Part shown: one piece after another, positions 40,512 to 53,849 of the stretch
Numbering within the stretch: position 1 is the stretch's first letter
How the letters are laid out: each line of letters opens with the position of its first letter
Assembly (NCBI GenBank): GCA_028641055.1
Contig: CM054059.1
Span: 106,528,263-106,592,262 of the forward strand
DNA from: Alopecurus myosuroides
Taxonomy: Eukaryota > Streptophyta > Magnoliopsida > Poales > Poaceae
DNA: 64,000 bases
Direction of reading: 5' to 3'
Made by a program: the position numbers and the translations under genes
The notes under the pieces: model-generated
The model's input: the letters and a program-made list of their open reading frames with translations, nothing else
Databases searched by the model: none
What the model was told of the DNA's origin: nothing

Positions 40512-43500
40512 TGTAACATCCCTGATTTTTGGAAAACTCAAAAATCACAAAAATTTGAAACTTTTTGTTTTCATGTTATACAAGTCACCAAAAACCAAAT
40601 GAGAAGCAAGAAACAAAAGGAAACAATACATAATGCAATGAAATTGAATTTAAGAATCCAATTATACCTCTATTCCATAAACCCTAAAATCCTCTCAAAA
40701 TGAATTTTCATTAGATAAAGAAAACCATTTTATCTTTAGCAAAATTTATTACATAAAATGTTTCCAATTCAAATATTACCTTGAAATTATTTTATGGCAA
40801 CAACAATAAAATATTTATAACCCTTAATAAAGTCCTAAGCCTCAAAAATATTTGATGAGAATAAAATGTTTTAATAATAACTTTTAGTTGTTATTTCAAG
40901 TTTTAAACATGAAGGGGTGAAAATGAAATGCATTGCTTTGAAAATAACATAACTAAAGGTTTTGAAAACAATATCACTTGTGGTTTTATTCTAAATTTTA
41001 TTGATCAACAATATTAATAATTTGATATGAACTAATTATATAGCATTAAGTTACTATTAATAAATCCTTCATATCCTAAAATTATTAATTATGAAAATGG
41101 TTTGAAAATGACTTCCAAAAATATTATTTGAAATGTTTAATGTCTCTAAAAATTTATTTAATCAAAAACCCCATTTTACTATTTTCTATTTTAAAATGGT
41201 ATTAGGTACTATTAGTGAATTAATTATATTTTCAAAACATAAAAGAGATGAAAACTCTTTGAAATGGTTTTGGAAAATAGTATTTGATCTTTATAAAGCC
41301 ACTCGAATTATATTTGACTAATAATTGTATTTTATAATTTTCTAAATTAAAAATCACATTAAGCTCTATTAAGGAATTATTTCAATTTTCAAAATTCAAA
41401 AATAAAAATATTTTGAAAGTTTACAAAAATGGTGTTGTTAGAAAGTATTTCAAATATTATGAATTTAGAATTTTGTTCCATGTTGATTTGATTATTTAAA
41501 CAGAAGATATAAATCAAATAAGAAAACAAAAATAAAAAGAAAAAGAAAAAGAAAATATGACGTCATGATGACGTCATCGTCATCAAGCTCTGGCCGTTAC
41601 TCCCTGCATCCGGTTCTTCTTCGATTTTAACCCGGCGATTACTCGCGTTTAAGACCACTGTTTGATGCGGTGTTTCCTCCTACTTAAAGACCTCCTCTCT
41701 CTCTTCAATTCCCCTCCATTTCCTCTCGAAAACATTGCCCCGAGGCCCTTCAATTTCCTCACCGGAGCTCCTCCGTTCCGCCGCCGTCGAGCTTGAATTC
41801 CGGCGAGGAGAGTAAGTCCCCGAGCCCGAAACCACCTCCAGTTGACACTCCACACGCGTGCGCATCACCTTATCCCTTTCTCTTTGTTTCCCGTACGCAG
41901 TTTCGTCCGCGCCGTGCAGCCCGTGAGTTCGCCGGCGACCCGAGGATTCCGCCCGTGCCACGACGCGCTTCGAAGAAGAGAGGGACAACGCCACCACCAC
42001 CATCGACCTCTACGTGGAACGCTGCGCGTTGTGGGCATCTCCCCTTCTTGAGCACCGAGGAAACGCCGACGCCATCGAAAGCCGTGAACGACGGCCACCA
42101 CAACGGCCATTTCCGGCCAGCCCCGCCGCCCGGTGAGCAACCTATCCCCCAGATCCATTTTGGACCGTTGGATCCAGATCGTGAGGCCACCGTTAGACCA
42201 CTTACGCGAAGAGGTACGAGCCAATCAGAGCGCGCCACCTCAGCGCACAGTCAGCGCGCGTTAAGTTCCTTATCCGCCGCTCTGTATAGCACGTAACCGG
42301 CCCAGGCCCACCACTTATCTGTCGCCCAGCGCAGCAAATAGCAGCCCATTTTCTGTTTTTCTTCCGGAATAGAAAATGAAAATTAGATTTTGCAGATTAG
42401 TCCCTAGAACTTAGAAACATCATATCTTTTCAACCACTTAGCCAAATTTAGCAATCTTGGACTTTTTGAAAAGCCCTTGACATCTAGAAACTTTTGGAAC
42501 TGGCCAAATTCAAATTTGGCAAACTTAAATTTGTTAAAATTCAAATATGCTTGTTTGATGAAATTTGGCATAATTCAAATTTTACAAATCCAAAAATTGC
42601 AAATAAAATATATTTGGAAACCTTAGAGTGTCTACTTTCATATCCTCTGTCCCAAAATAATTTTTTAACAAATGAAAATTGAATTTAGAATTAAGTTGTC
42701 TATTTGAGTAATTTTGACATAGATTTAATTCTGTAAATAATTTCAATATAGTTCCTTTGGCAAAATTGCTCCATTTGACAACCTTGGACCAGAAAAACCT
42801 TGCCCAACCATTTTGGACACCCTTGGACCATGACCATGTATTTTAGCCAAAAATTCATCATAGTAGTCCATCTAGTTATTATGTCTTAGATTTTGTTTCT
42901 ATTTCTTTCTACCATTGTTTGTTGTGGCCATTTTTGGATCCAAGACCAAGTCCCTAAAATTACCAAGTAGTGAACCTCAAACACTAGCACTTTCGTTTTC
43001 TATCTACTTCTCCACTCCCTTTTCATGCTTCAAGAAATCATCAAGCTAACAAATTGGAGATCAAGACTCAAGCACAAGAAGAAAACTTCATCTCCAACTT
43101 AGTGGAAACATGAAGAGCTACAAAGAAGATCATTGAAGAATTTGAAGTAAAGGAATTGTGCTTCACAACAAATAGAAGAGACTCAATGAAGTAGAAATGT
43201 ATGAAGAAATGAAGGAGAAGACATTTTCCTCTCTCTTCCTATTCCTTCCATTTCTTTCTTTTCAAATTGACTTAGTGGTATTTGTGCCCATCCCATACCC
43301 AAACCAATTAGTGAAGTGAAAACCATGAAGACTATCAAGACCAAGGGAAGCACCACACCAAGGAAGGAAACAACCTAGATGGCATGATGATGATCTTCAA
43401 GAAGGCAATCACATGAGGTCTAGAAGCAATCCATACAAGTTGAAGAATAACAAGTTACTTTTGGTCCAACCATTGACCCAAATGGAAAACCAAGACTGGG

Positions 43501-45254
43501 TAATATTTTCCCTTTGATGATGAAGTTAGTAGACCTACCCTAACCACAATGGAAAATACTAACATAGTCACTCAAATATTTTTGAAGGTGAATATGACCA
43601 AGTGTTTGCATGTATTACTTTAGTTGAAGAAGTAATATGTTTATTCTTAGTGAACTCTTGGAACTTCCTCGACAAGTATGGTTATAATAAAGTTAGATCA
43701 CATCAAGCTCAACCTAGTCCATCCCAAGTAAAACCTTGGAAACTCCTTAACAATGTATTGAACCATTATGGAATGAATCTTTCAAAACTCAAACCTTGAC
43801 CTTGTCCTAGCCAACTTGGTCCAACTCCTTTGTTATGTTATTTGCTATGTTTGCTTTCTCCACCTATGTGTTTGATTGTTAGGATGCTTGTTTATTTGGT
43901 TTTGTGTTGTCAATGAATAGATTGTACGGAGAGCAACGATCTTTTGTGAAGAAAGTGTGATTTCTTCACCAACTTCAACAAGGCAAGTAACACACCATCA
44001 ACTACCCATTATTTTCTATATGCATTAGTTGATTTTGAGTAGTATGCATGATAGGGATTTTTTAATAAGTTATATTATGCTATGCTATTATCCTAGTAGT
44101 GTGTAGCCATCTCTTTTACCCTGGTTATTTTGTTAGCCTTAGAACTTAGTAGATGCTATGCAATATTACAAATTGTTTTACTAGATGTTGAGGAAAAATT
44201 CTAAGTATAACTAATGAATGAACCACCTGGGTGGAAGTGGTAAGACTGGTTTATGTTGAGTGTTGCCTTAGGGCCCTTGTCCAAGGGTTATTCCACTTGA
44301 GGTTGTCACTTGAGGATGGCCACCCAGGAACAAAGAGATTACTATGTCCTTCTAAGTTTAGTAGCTTCCCGTGCAGCCTTTAGTCATATGGGCTCTGTCT
44401 TGATCAACTAAGTTGGATGAACTCACTAGGCTTACCAGCAGATGTAGCATAATTATAGGTGGCACGGGTAAGCCAAATGGTGGTGGAATTTCTTCTGAAA
44501 AATCTCGTCTCAATCTTCTCCTTTCCTTAATGCACTCAGGGTGTATAGGATGTTTGGGCTGATCTGAGTCTGAAGATGAAAGTGCACAAACTCTGCAGAG
44601 TCAACAAACTAAGATCTTAGCCGTGTCCCCGGTTATGGACAACTATGAGCAGCTGGACAAGGAAGGACGGAAGAATCACATCACCAATTTCAATAAGTAA
44701 AATTTTGACCAAGTGAACAGTATTGTGGTGCTTGGATCTTAATCCAATGTTGCCACCCTTTTGAAAAGAAAAGTTGGTTTTACAAAAGTGATAGGAGAAA
44801 ACTGGCTTTATGCAAAACTTAGTCAAAACTCCACTCAGCCAAATAAGCATGTAGTATTAGTCTTGCCATTTATATCCACCATAGTGTTACTTGCCAATAC
44901 ATTAAATTGTATTGACTCCCTTGTGGCTGCATATTCCATATTGCAGATATTTCTGAAGACGAGTGAGGATTTCGTTTAGGATCTCGAGACTATCGCCAAC
45001 ATGTTTTGCCTGTGGCACATGAAGAAGATGGGCTCAATGTTGTACTATGTTTTCCGTTGTATTTCTTTCTTTTCTGCTAGTCTTCTAAGACTATGCAAGT
45101 TGTAATACTATTTTGTAAAGACTGGATCATGCGATGTAATAGAATTTGATGCATTTGCATGATATTTCATTTTGTACTCTGGTGCTAGCAATTGATCCAG
45201 GGACTAGCACAATAACACAGGTATTCCTTCTTTATTAAAAGTTGGGATGCTACA
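40512..45254 (+). mobile_element. Giant solo LTR (L), 4.7 kb
   Basis: It runs from TGTAACATCCCTGATTTTTG to GGGATGCTACA, flanked by perfect GCCAG duplications (40507-40511 and 45255-45259). No internal region or second LTR is present, so it is a solo LTR of 4,743 bp. Such lengths recall barley-type LARD or Sukkula/Erika LTRs, but the family name is from memory. It is AT-rich except for a GC-rich block at about 41560-42350 with a pyrimidine-rich leader and a GTAAGT donor near 41812. The open frames in that block (for example 41793-42296) look like composition artefacts. LTR H (62228 onward) shares the start and later motifs. Confidence 0.85.
41558..41576 (+). promoter_or_regulatory. Paired TGACGTCA motifs in solo LTR L
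   Basis: Two perfect TGACGTCA palindromes at 41558-41565 and 41569-41576, three bases apart and followed by CGTCATCA. TGACGTCA is the classical ACGT-core site of plant bZIP factors. They lie immediately upstream of the GC-rich, exon-like block and may form a promoter. Confidence 0.5.
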
Positions 45255-45259
45255 GCCAG

Positions 45260-45561
45260 GCATTAAGGGCACGGTCCTTGCCGGTCAAAGGAGTCAAACA
45301 TCGCAAAATGTGTCGTGCGATGAAAACTCGCGACGTTCTACATGACCAAGTCAGTTTCGTCGAAGGAAACTGGGCCCTAAGTGGGCTACCGAGCCGATGA
45401 CGAAAATATGCGATGTAAAATGAGCAAAACATCCTGCGCAATAGACTCATGACAGACCAAATCAAAAAATTGAGAGAAAAATCCATTTTTTTGTTGTCTA
45501 CAATAAAAGCACGCGACATTACCAAAATGTAATTGACAAAACGTTGTGGATCAACAAAAAT
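45260..45561. other. Unassigned segment between LTR L and LINE E
   Basis: No recognisable coding sequence. It presumably continues the region left of LTR L, since the GCCAG duplication joins the two sides. Confidence 0.4.
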
Positions 45562-47136
45562 TTAGTAGCTCTTGTAAAGAATGTTACATAAACCGATAGG
45601 CCTAATATTCTTGAGATTGATCGGATTAGTAATTTTTAGGATCGAACCAATAATCGAATCACAGAAGCCTTCAGGAATTGTTCCACCCATTAAGAAACTC
45701 CAAACAACATGGAAAATGTTATTTTCGAAGAAACTCCGGTGGTTTTGGTAGAAGAGACCAGGAAAACAATCGGGCCCCATGGCCTTTGTAGAACTCATCT
45801 GAAACAAGGCATCCTTGATATCCTCATTAATGTAATCCCAAATTAGTTCTGCATTCATGTCATGCGTCACCTTGTGTGGGATACAATCAAGAACATCATC
45901 CATGGAGAAAGCATTTTCGTAAGAGAATAAAGCCCCACAGAAATCATGTACCATACCTTTGATTCCATTCATGTCACTGTATCTCGAGCCATCCTCTCTA
46001 ACTAGCAGCTTGATTTTGTTCACTCTTTTTCGTGCCGAAGCTCAAGGATGAAAGAAGGTAGTGTTACAGTCACCTTCGTGGAGCCACTCCACTCTGGACC
46101 TTTGACAAGCCCTAATCTCTTCTCCCTCAAAAAGCTCACACGGTTCCTTCTCCACAATCCGGGCCTCATAAGAATTATTTGCTCGATCCTCCATCTTTAG
46201 GTGTTTGAGCTTACGTTCAGATTTTTGGATCGGTTTGTGAGCATGACCAAATGATTCTCGACTCCATTTATGAAGAGAACGGCCACACCTTGGATAGTAG
46301 CCCAACTATTCTGCAGCGAGGGAGGCCCGTCTCATTATGAGCCCACGCTCGTTCCATCTCCCCTTTGTAGTCCTTAGCGCGGAGCCAGGACACCTCAAAG
46401 CGAAAGCCATGCTGTATCAAGCTGACCTTCTCCGAGCTTTCAATGACAGGGTTATTAAAAACAACAAAATGATCTGATGCCATTGTGATGACATTCTCCA
46501 CCAAAATATCATCAGACAGTTTCCAGAATGCCCTATTTCCATCAGCTCAATCGAGACCCACCTTGACATGATCGATGCCCTTTTGTCGGTTGTTCCAGGT
46601 AGATTTCGGACAGGTGTAACCAAGGTCCGATAGCCCACATTCATCTACGCAATCCTTGAATAAAGACATTTGTGCTTCTGATCTAGGCACCAACCCCAAG
46701 TGCTCAACTTGGGTCAAAGTCTCATCGAAGTCGCCCCAACAGGTCCACAGGCCATCCCATTTTGGTCGAGCTGATGAAGAAGGGCCCAGATCTCATGTCT
46801 TTGATCCATGCGCGGTTCACCATATACAAAGGTTGCACGCCACAGCGTCAACTTGTCAGAGGAGATCATCACATCGATGTAGTGAGAGTTGAATCCTTTA
46901 AGTGACACCGCATACTCGTGTAGCCAGAAGAGAGCGAGACCTCCAGTGAGGCTCACAGAACTGACAGCAAAACTCCCAGAATAACCAAGTGACCACATGA
47001 AGTTTTGTGGCTTGGTGTCCTTCATCGTTTCACAAAGGAAGAGGAAAGAGGGTCAGTATTTCTGCACAAGCCCGCGGATTTCTCCAACCATCAAGTCTGA
47101 ACGTAAGCCTCTGTAGTTTAAGCATAGAGAACTCAT
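45562..47136 (-). pseudogene. LINE E ORF2: endonuclease and truncated RT
   Basis: It starts at ATG 47136, overlapping the ORF1 stop as ATGA. The endonuclease part reads MSSLCLNYRGLR, a stop, then MWSLGYSGSFAVSSVSLTGG, RATFVYGEPRMDQRHEIW and SDHFVVFN (the terminal His motif). The linker and start of reverse transcriptase follow: SRVEWLHEGDCNTTFFHP, AMGPDCFPGLFYQNH and NLKNIRPIGLCNILYKSY. The reading frame ends at 45562, before any catalytic YADD motif, so the 3' two thirds of RT and the zinc-binding end are missing. Stops and frame changes occur near 47050, 46640, 46560, 46300 and 46030. It is dead. Confidence 0.78.
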
Positions 47137-47387
47137 TGCGTCCAACATGGCTGATCTATAGCCGCCACATGATCCGCCGATCCAGTTGATGCCCCACTAG
47201 CACCCTTCTTCATTTTCTTGTTTGAGGCTGCCACAAGTTCCTTCTCCTTGTCCTGCATGGCCGACAGAACAAGAGCCAGTGCAAGGGGGTTCACCGAGGG
47301 AGAAACCGTAACTAGAACCTGCAACAAGTCGTTGTCAACCGAAGGGGTCACATTCTTGGATTGGTACATTTTGCATTTCTGCCCACT
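47133..47387 (-). pseudogene. LINE E ORF1, C-terminal part
   Basis: Reads MYQSKNVTPSVDN, LVTVSPSVNPLALALVL, a basic KKMKKGASGAS and the end AAIDQPCWTQ. It is separated from the rest of ORF1 (55427-56240) by element D, whose CCACT duplication (47383-47387) marks the junction. Its stop codon (47135-47133) overlaps the ORF2 start. Confidence 0.7.
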
Positions 47388-48973
47388 TGATGCTGGCAAA
47401 GCGTGTTGGGAACCCCAAGAGGAGGGTGTGATGAGCACAGCGGTAGGAATTTCCCCTCAGTTAAGAACCAAGGTTATCAATTCGATAGGAGAAAGAGGAT
47501 CTTCGGAAGGTTGATGCCACCGACAGTGGTGATGGCGCCTCACCGGTGTCAACAACAACGCGTAACCTGCACACAACACAACCATAATACTTTGTCCCAA
47601 CGGTACAGTGAGGTTGTCAATCTCACCGGTCTTGCTGAAAACAAAGATTAAACGTATAGTGTGGAAAATGGTGTATGCTTGCAGTAAGTTAACAAAAGAA
47701 GGAAATTGTAGAGGTTTGTTTAACAGTGTAGGAAAATGGACCAGGGTTCATAGGTTCACTAGTGGTGTCTCTCCATAAAAGATAGCATGCTGGGTGAACA
47801 AATTACATCTAGGCAATTGACAAATAGAGGTTGCACCGTAGTGCAGATTCATGACATGAAGACTACTATTATATTTAGTGCGGGCATTACAACAATATGC
47901 ATAGACCGTAATTCAACTGCATCTATGAGTAATAATCCACCCTCAGGTTATCATCCAAACCCCCTTAGGTATTAAGTTGCAAGCAATAGATAATAGCATT
48001 AAGAAATGTGTGTAATGTAAGCAACGATTATACACGCGGGCACTCACACCGCTGTTTTCTCCCTAGTGGCAACATCACATCCTCCCCCGTCACGTTTCTG
48101 TCACTCGAGCACAGGCGAAAAGGAGGCATGAACCCGCTATCGAGCATAAATACTCCCTCTTGGAGTCACTAGCAACTACTTGGCCAAAGCAACCACTAAC
48201 AACGGAAAGCATGCAAGATCACAAATAACATAAGCAATAAAGGCTATAATCAACTTGGCATAAGTTCAATATTCATCGGATCCCAACAAACACACCACAT
48301 AGATTTACATAAGAACAATCTCGATCACGTTAGGCAGCTCACGAGATCTAAACATTGAGGCATAGGAGGAGAAGACAACCATCTAGCTACTGCTATGGAC
48401 CCGTAGTCCAAGGATGAACTACTCACGCATCACTCCGGAGGCAGGCATGGTGATGAAGAGGCCTCTGTTCATGATCTCCTCTCGGGCAGGGTGCCGAGAG
48501 ACGGCTTCAGAACCCCCCTGATCTAGGGTTGACGACGACGGCGGCTGCGGAACTTTTCGGGGATATTTGATCAGGTGCTTAGGGTTTTCCATCAGAGGGG
48601 ATTAAATAGGCGAAAAGGAAAAGGCGGTGGAGCCCGGGGGGCCCCACACCACCCCCCTGCGCGGCCAAAGGGGGGCGCCACCCAATGGTGTGGGCCCCCT
48701 GTGGACCCTCTCCGGGTCTCTTCGGGACTCCGTGGAACCTTCGGGAATTCTAAGACTTTCGGGCTTCGAATTTTCCAATTCCGAGAATATTTCCAGAACA
48801 ACTTTTCTGAAACTTAAAACTACAGAAAATAGGGAACTGGCTCTGTGGCATCTTGTCAATAGGTTAGTCCGGAAAATCGATAAAAATGACATAAATAAGG
48901 AAGAAAACATGTAGCAATTGACATAATATCATCATGGAGCATCAGAAATTATAGATAGGTTGGAGACGTATCA
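47388..48973 (-). repeat. 3' LTR of element D
   Basis: 1,586 bp in plus coordinates, from TGATGCTGGCAAAGCG to GGAGACGTATCA. It is preceded by CCACT and followed by CATCCCCAAGCTTAG, the polypurine tract on the element strand. Confidence 0.9.
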
Positions 48974-51596
48974 AGCATCCCCAAGCTTAGTTCCTACTCG
49001 TCCTCGAGTAGGTAAACGATAAAACACAATAATTTCTGAGGTGACATGCTACTAACATAAACTTGATCATAAAAATGTAAAAGCATATGTAAGCTGAGAT
49101 CGTAGAACTTTAAACACAAACATGATAAATAGAACTTTAATAATAAAGCATAGCAATCACTTTGCATCATGAGAAGTGTCTCAAATAAAAGATCATGAAT
49201 AACAATAGAAAGGAAGGTATATGTTTGTTTCAAGTATAGAGAAAGCATGGAAAAGTGATATTTCGCTAGTCCTTAAAGAGTGGGCGAAAACATAAATGCC
49301 AGGACACCTTCAAAGTTCATGAGGAATACTAGAGGAAAAAAATTGAGAACAAACAATAACACATCATGAATCAATTAATAATGTCTCTGGGACAAATGCA
49401 CATAAAACTCAGAATGGCAAAAATGCTCTCTCAATTGTGCACAAAGTTAGAAGATGGAGACTCAACATAAAAGTAAAAGAAAGGCCCTTCGTAGAGGGAA
49501 GCAGGGATCACTCATGTGCTAGAGCTTTTTATTTTATTAAACAGAGGTATTAAAAGTTTGACACTCCTCCCATCTATCTTTCACAAACCATGGCTAACCG
49601 AATCCTCGGGTGCCTGCCAACAATCACATACCATGGAGGAGTGTCTATATTTTGGGAGATGTATGCTAATGTCAATGAATGGTAAACAGAAAATACAGTA
49701 CGTCACAAGCCAACAAGATTTCACAAGAGCGGCTCCCATATGTAGGACGCAACTGGTATAGAAGGTCATCCCTCTTTCTCTTTTTTTTACACAATTATGC
49801 TTTGACTGATAAATCAGGGGCAAAAATAATGAAGAGATTTTGTGTGTATTAATGTGGGGCTGGGCATCCCGCTGCCAGCTCTTCTATCATTTGGATAAGT
49901 GGATGAAGCCACTAATTTTGAAGGTTTTAAAGGTAACACATGAGAAATTTACTTGGAGTGGCAGTTAAATACCACATGTAGGTAGGTATGGTGGACACAA
50001 TGGGAAAACTTGGTTGTAGGGAGTTGGATGCACGAGTAGAGCTCATACTCAGTATAGATGGAGGCTAGCAAAAGACTGGGAGCGACAAATCAAGAGAGCA
50101 TAACAGCCATAATCATGCATAGCGACATAAACATCATTAATTAAAGCATAAGCGGTATCACAAGTTAAAAAACTAAATGATCATAGAGGCTATTAGTGAC
50201 TGGTTCATAGTCATAAACATGGTGTGAGCATGCGCCAAGTCAACCAAATAAAACATTCAAAAGAGAATACCATAAATTTATGCTTTAATGTGACAAGAAA
50301 AACTCATGAATCTTTCAATGGCACATTAAACACTCTTAAATATTTGAGGTTAATCATGATACTCAATAACCACAAGACTTTAAAACTAAAATAACATCTA
50401 GCATGATACAAAAAAGTTATATCCACAGTCTATACAAGCTTCTACTTGCACCATTAAAAATTCTACTTCAAGCAGCAGTTTCTTCTCCCAACAAGCACCA
50501 TAAAAGATATGTTTTAACCAAAATAATCTTGATGATACAGCAAGAAAAAATGAGAGTACTCACATAACATTACTAAAACTAACAGCTCTTAGAAGAGATG
50601 CATGCAAAACAGGAGCTAAATAAACGCAGCAGCCAGGCAAAGATTAAGAATACAAAGTATTCCAATGAAAAAACGGAGCGTGTCAATCTCCAATAAAAGA
50701 ATGATGGGGTCCAACCAAGATTATTGCAAAAATAAAAACAAATTGAAAGCAAAAATAAAAGACACTCCAAGTAAAGCACATAAGATGTGACCGAATAAAA
50801 AAAATTGTTTCACTAGAAGTGACGTGATAATTTGTTGATGAAGAAGGGGATGCCTTGGGCATCTCCAAGCTTTGATTCTTGAGTCCTCTTGGAATTTGCT
50901 GGGATGTACCTCCAGGGCATCCCCAAGCTTAGACTTTTCACTCTTCTTGATCACATCACATCACCCTCTTCTCTTGACCCTTGAAAACTTCCTTCACACC
51001 AAACTTCTCACAATCGTCATTAGCAGCGTTAGTGCAATCGAAATAATAAATTCACATGGTTCAGTTTCAACACAAGCCTAACACTAATAAACACATTAGC
51101 TACTGTCACAACTTATTTTAAAACTCTTTTTCTGAAAAGAACACCAAAAGAAAGAGATTAAGATGCAAATGCAATTATTGGCAGAAATCTGTCAAAACAG
51201 GACATCAGGTAAAGATGATTTTTTTCGGAAATCTTATGTTACTCAATTCAAAAAGTGGTAAACTAATAAAAGTTGTGTATATATCCCAGGATTACGCACA
51301 CAAATACTCAGGTCATTTTGAATTTTCTATGATTTTATATGAATTTAACAGTTAACAGCAGAAATCTGTTTCCTGCGCAGAAATCCGAAATATAGCCTCA
51401 ACTTTTCACTAGAGGCTTTACTTGGCTCAAAAAAAACACAAAAGAAAAGATACAGAGAGGTTTCTAAGGAAATATACAACACCTAGGTGCAAATAAAACA
51501 AAAGAAAAAGGAACGGGTTGAAAACGGAGAAATAAAATGGGTTGTCTCCCGGTAACGCTTTTCTTTAATGCCTTTCAGCTAGGCATAGAAAGCAGC
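48974..51596 (-). other. 3' non-coding region of element D
   Basis: No coding signal. About 49490-50060 resembles 14960-15620 of element A, and the first 500 bp resemble 61743-62227 of element G. The region may carry sequences recognised by a shared replication machinery. Confidence 0.6.
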
Positions 51597-53658
51597 TCAA
51601 GTATTTTCAAGTGAAGAAGTATCAACATCAGAACTTTCTCTAATAATAGAGTCAAAAGGTAGCTTAATTATCTTTCTAGGAAAGTGTTCCATACCTTTCT
51701 TGAGTGGGCATTGATATTTAATACTCCCCTCTTTCATATCAATAATAGCACCAACAGTTCTAAGAAAAGGTCTTCCCAAAACAATAGGACAAGAAGCATT
51801 GCATTCAATGTTCATAACAACAAAATAAACAGGCACAAGGTTATTTTTAACCATAATAAGAACATCATAAATTCTACCAAAATGTTTCTTCTTAGCACTA
51901 TCAGCAACATGAACATCCAAATAACAGTGTTCCAACGGTGGTAGATCAAGAATATCATAAAGCTTTTTAGGCATAACAGAGATATTAGCACCAAGATCAT
52001 ACAAAGCATTGCAATCAAAATCATTTACTTTTATCTTAATGATGGTCTCCCAACCATCATCTAATTTCCTAGGGACAGATGTTTCATGTTTCAGGTTTTC
52101 TTCTCTAACTTTCATGAGAGCATTGGTAATATGTTTAGTAAAGGCCATATTAATGGCACTAACATTGAGACTTCTAGCAAGCTTTTGTAGGAACATAAGA
52201 ACTTAATAGCTATTGCAATCATCAAAATCAAAATTATTATCACCAAAAGTAATGGGACCATTATCTCCCACATCTCTAAAAATTTCAGCACTTTTATGAG
52301 AAGCAATTTCAGCAATTTGAGGCAATTTAGCACGTTTCACCGAAGGGGTGGAGACTTTGTTAACACCAACTACTTTACCATTGATAGTAGGAGGTTTACT
52401 AGCACTCGGAGCTTCAGTTTTACTAGTGGTGGTGATAGTGCAAACTCTAGCAATATTATTCTTTCTAGCCGATTCATCTTATCTATCCCACCTAGCACGT
52501 AATTCAGCCATCAACCTAACATTTTCATCAAAGTTTTACTTTTTTTAACATCATGTGGCAAAACCTTCAGTTTTAGAAAATCAACATCAATATCTAGTCT
52601 ATCTATTGGCAAGAACATCTATTTTACCAAGCTTTTCCTCAACAGATTTATTAAAAGCAGTTTGTGTGCTAATAAATTCTCTAAGAATGTTTTCAAGATC
52701 AGAGGTGGAGCTTTTATTATTATTGTAGGAATTGCCATAAGAATTACCCTAACCATTATTAGGAGGATAGGGCTTATAGTTGTTTCCACCAAAATTATTT
52801 CTATAAGCATTGTTGTTAAAATTATTATTTCTAATAAAGTTCACATCAACATGCTCTTCTTGAGCAACCAAATAGGCTAAAGGAACATTATTTGGATCAA
52901 CTTGAGCTTTACCATTAACAAGCATAGACATAATAGCATCAAGTCTTTCACTCAAAGAGGAGGTTTCCTCAACAGAATTTACCTTCTCACCTTGTGGAGC
53001 TCTCTCAGAGTGTCACTCTGAATAATTTATCATCATATCATCAAGAAGCTTTGTTGCATTGCCCAAAGTGATGGACATAAAGGTTCCTCCAGCAGCTGAA
53101 TCCAATAGGTTCCTTGAGGCGAAATTCAGTCCTGCATAAAAGGTCTGTATAATCATCCAAGTAGTCAGTCCATGAGTGGGACAATTCTTCACCATAGTTT
53201 TCATTCTTTCCCAAGCTTTAGAAACATGTTCATTATCAAATTGTTTAAAATTCATTATGTCACTTCTCAGGGATATAATCTTAGCAGGAGGATAATATTT
53301 TCCAATGAAAGCATCTTTACACTTAGTCCATGAATCAATACTATTTCTAGGAAAATATAACAACCATTCTTTTGCTCTTCCTCTCAAAGAGAAAGGAAAT
53401 AATTTCAGTTTAATAATATATCCATCCACATCTTTATATTTTTGCATCTCACATATTTCAAAAAAAATTATTAAGGTGAGCAACAGCATCATCAGTACTA
53501 ACACCAGAAAATCGCTCTTTCATAACAAGATTTAATAAAGCAGGTTTAATTTCATAGAAAGCAGCAGTAGGAGCAGGTGGAGCAATAGGTGTGCAAATAA
53601 AATCATTGTTGTTTGTGCTAGTGAAGTCACACAACTTAGTATTCTTAGAGGAATTCAT
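51597..53658 (-). pseudogene. Gag and protease of element D
   Basis: It starts at ATG 53658 (MNSSKNTKLCDFTSTNN). Gag core: ALLNLVMKERFSGVSTDD, LFPFSLRGRAKEWLLYF, KCKDAFIGKYYPPAKI and MKTMVKNCPTHGLTTW. An Asn-rich stretch follows (about 52955-52750). The aspartic protease lies at 52196-51597: CNALYDLGANISVMPKKLYD, then IVLGRPFLRTVGAIIDM. The frame shifts at an A/T run near 53460 and breaks again near 53010 and 52620-52200. After the protease stop at 51597-51599 there is no RT. In an active copy this would build particles whose contents are copied and integrated by enzymes from a related element. Confidence 0.82.
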
Positions 53659-53820
53659 TTTAGCAAAATAAAAGCACGAAAATAAATAACATCTATAAAG
53701 TAAACTATTTTTTTGTGTTTTTGATATAAAGAAGCAAAACAAGACAAAAATAAAAACAAGACAATAAACAAAATAAAGAGGTTGAGAGTGAGAGACTCCC
53801 CTTGCCATAAGACTTCTTTC

Positions 53821-53838
53821 TCCCCGGCAACGGCGCCA
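53821..53838 (-). other. Primer-binding site of element D (tRNA-Asp type)
   Basis: TGGCGCCGTTGCCGGGGA on the minus strand, 11 bp from the LTR. It is identical to the primer site of element A, including the spacer length. Confidence 0.88.
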
Positions 53839-53849
53839 GAAAAAGTCCT

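Noticed and set aside
41793..42296. A 167-codon frame in the GC-rich block of solo LTR L
   Set aside because: Open frames overlap on both strands in the same GC-rich block, the content is Pro/Arg/Ser-rich without domains, and a splice donor sits inside it. It is most likely a composition artefact.
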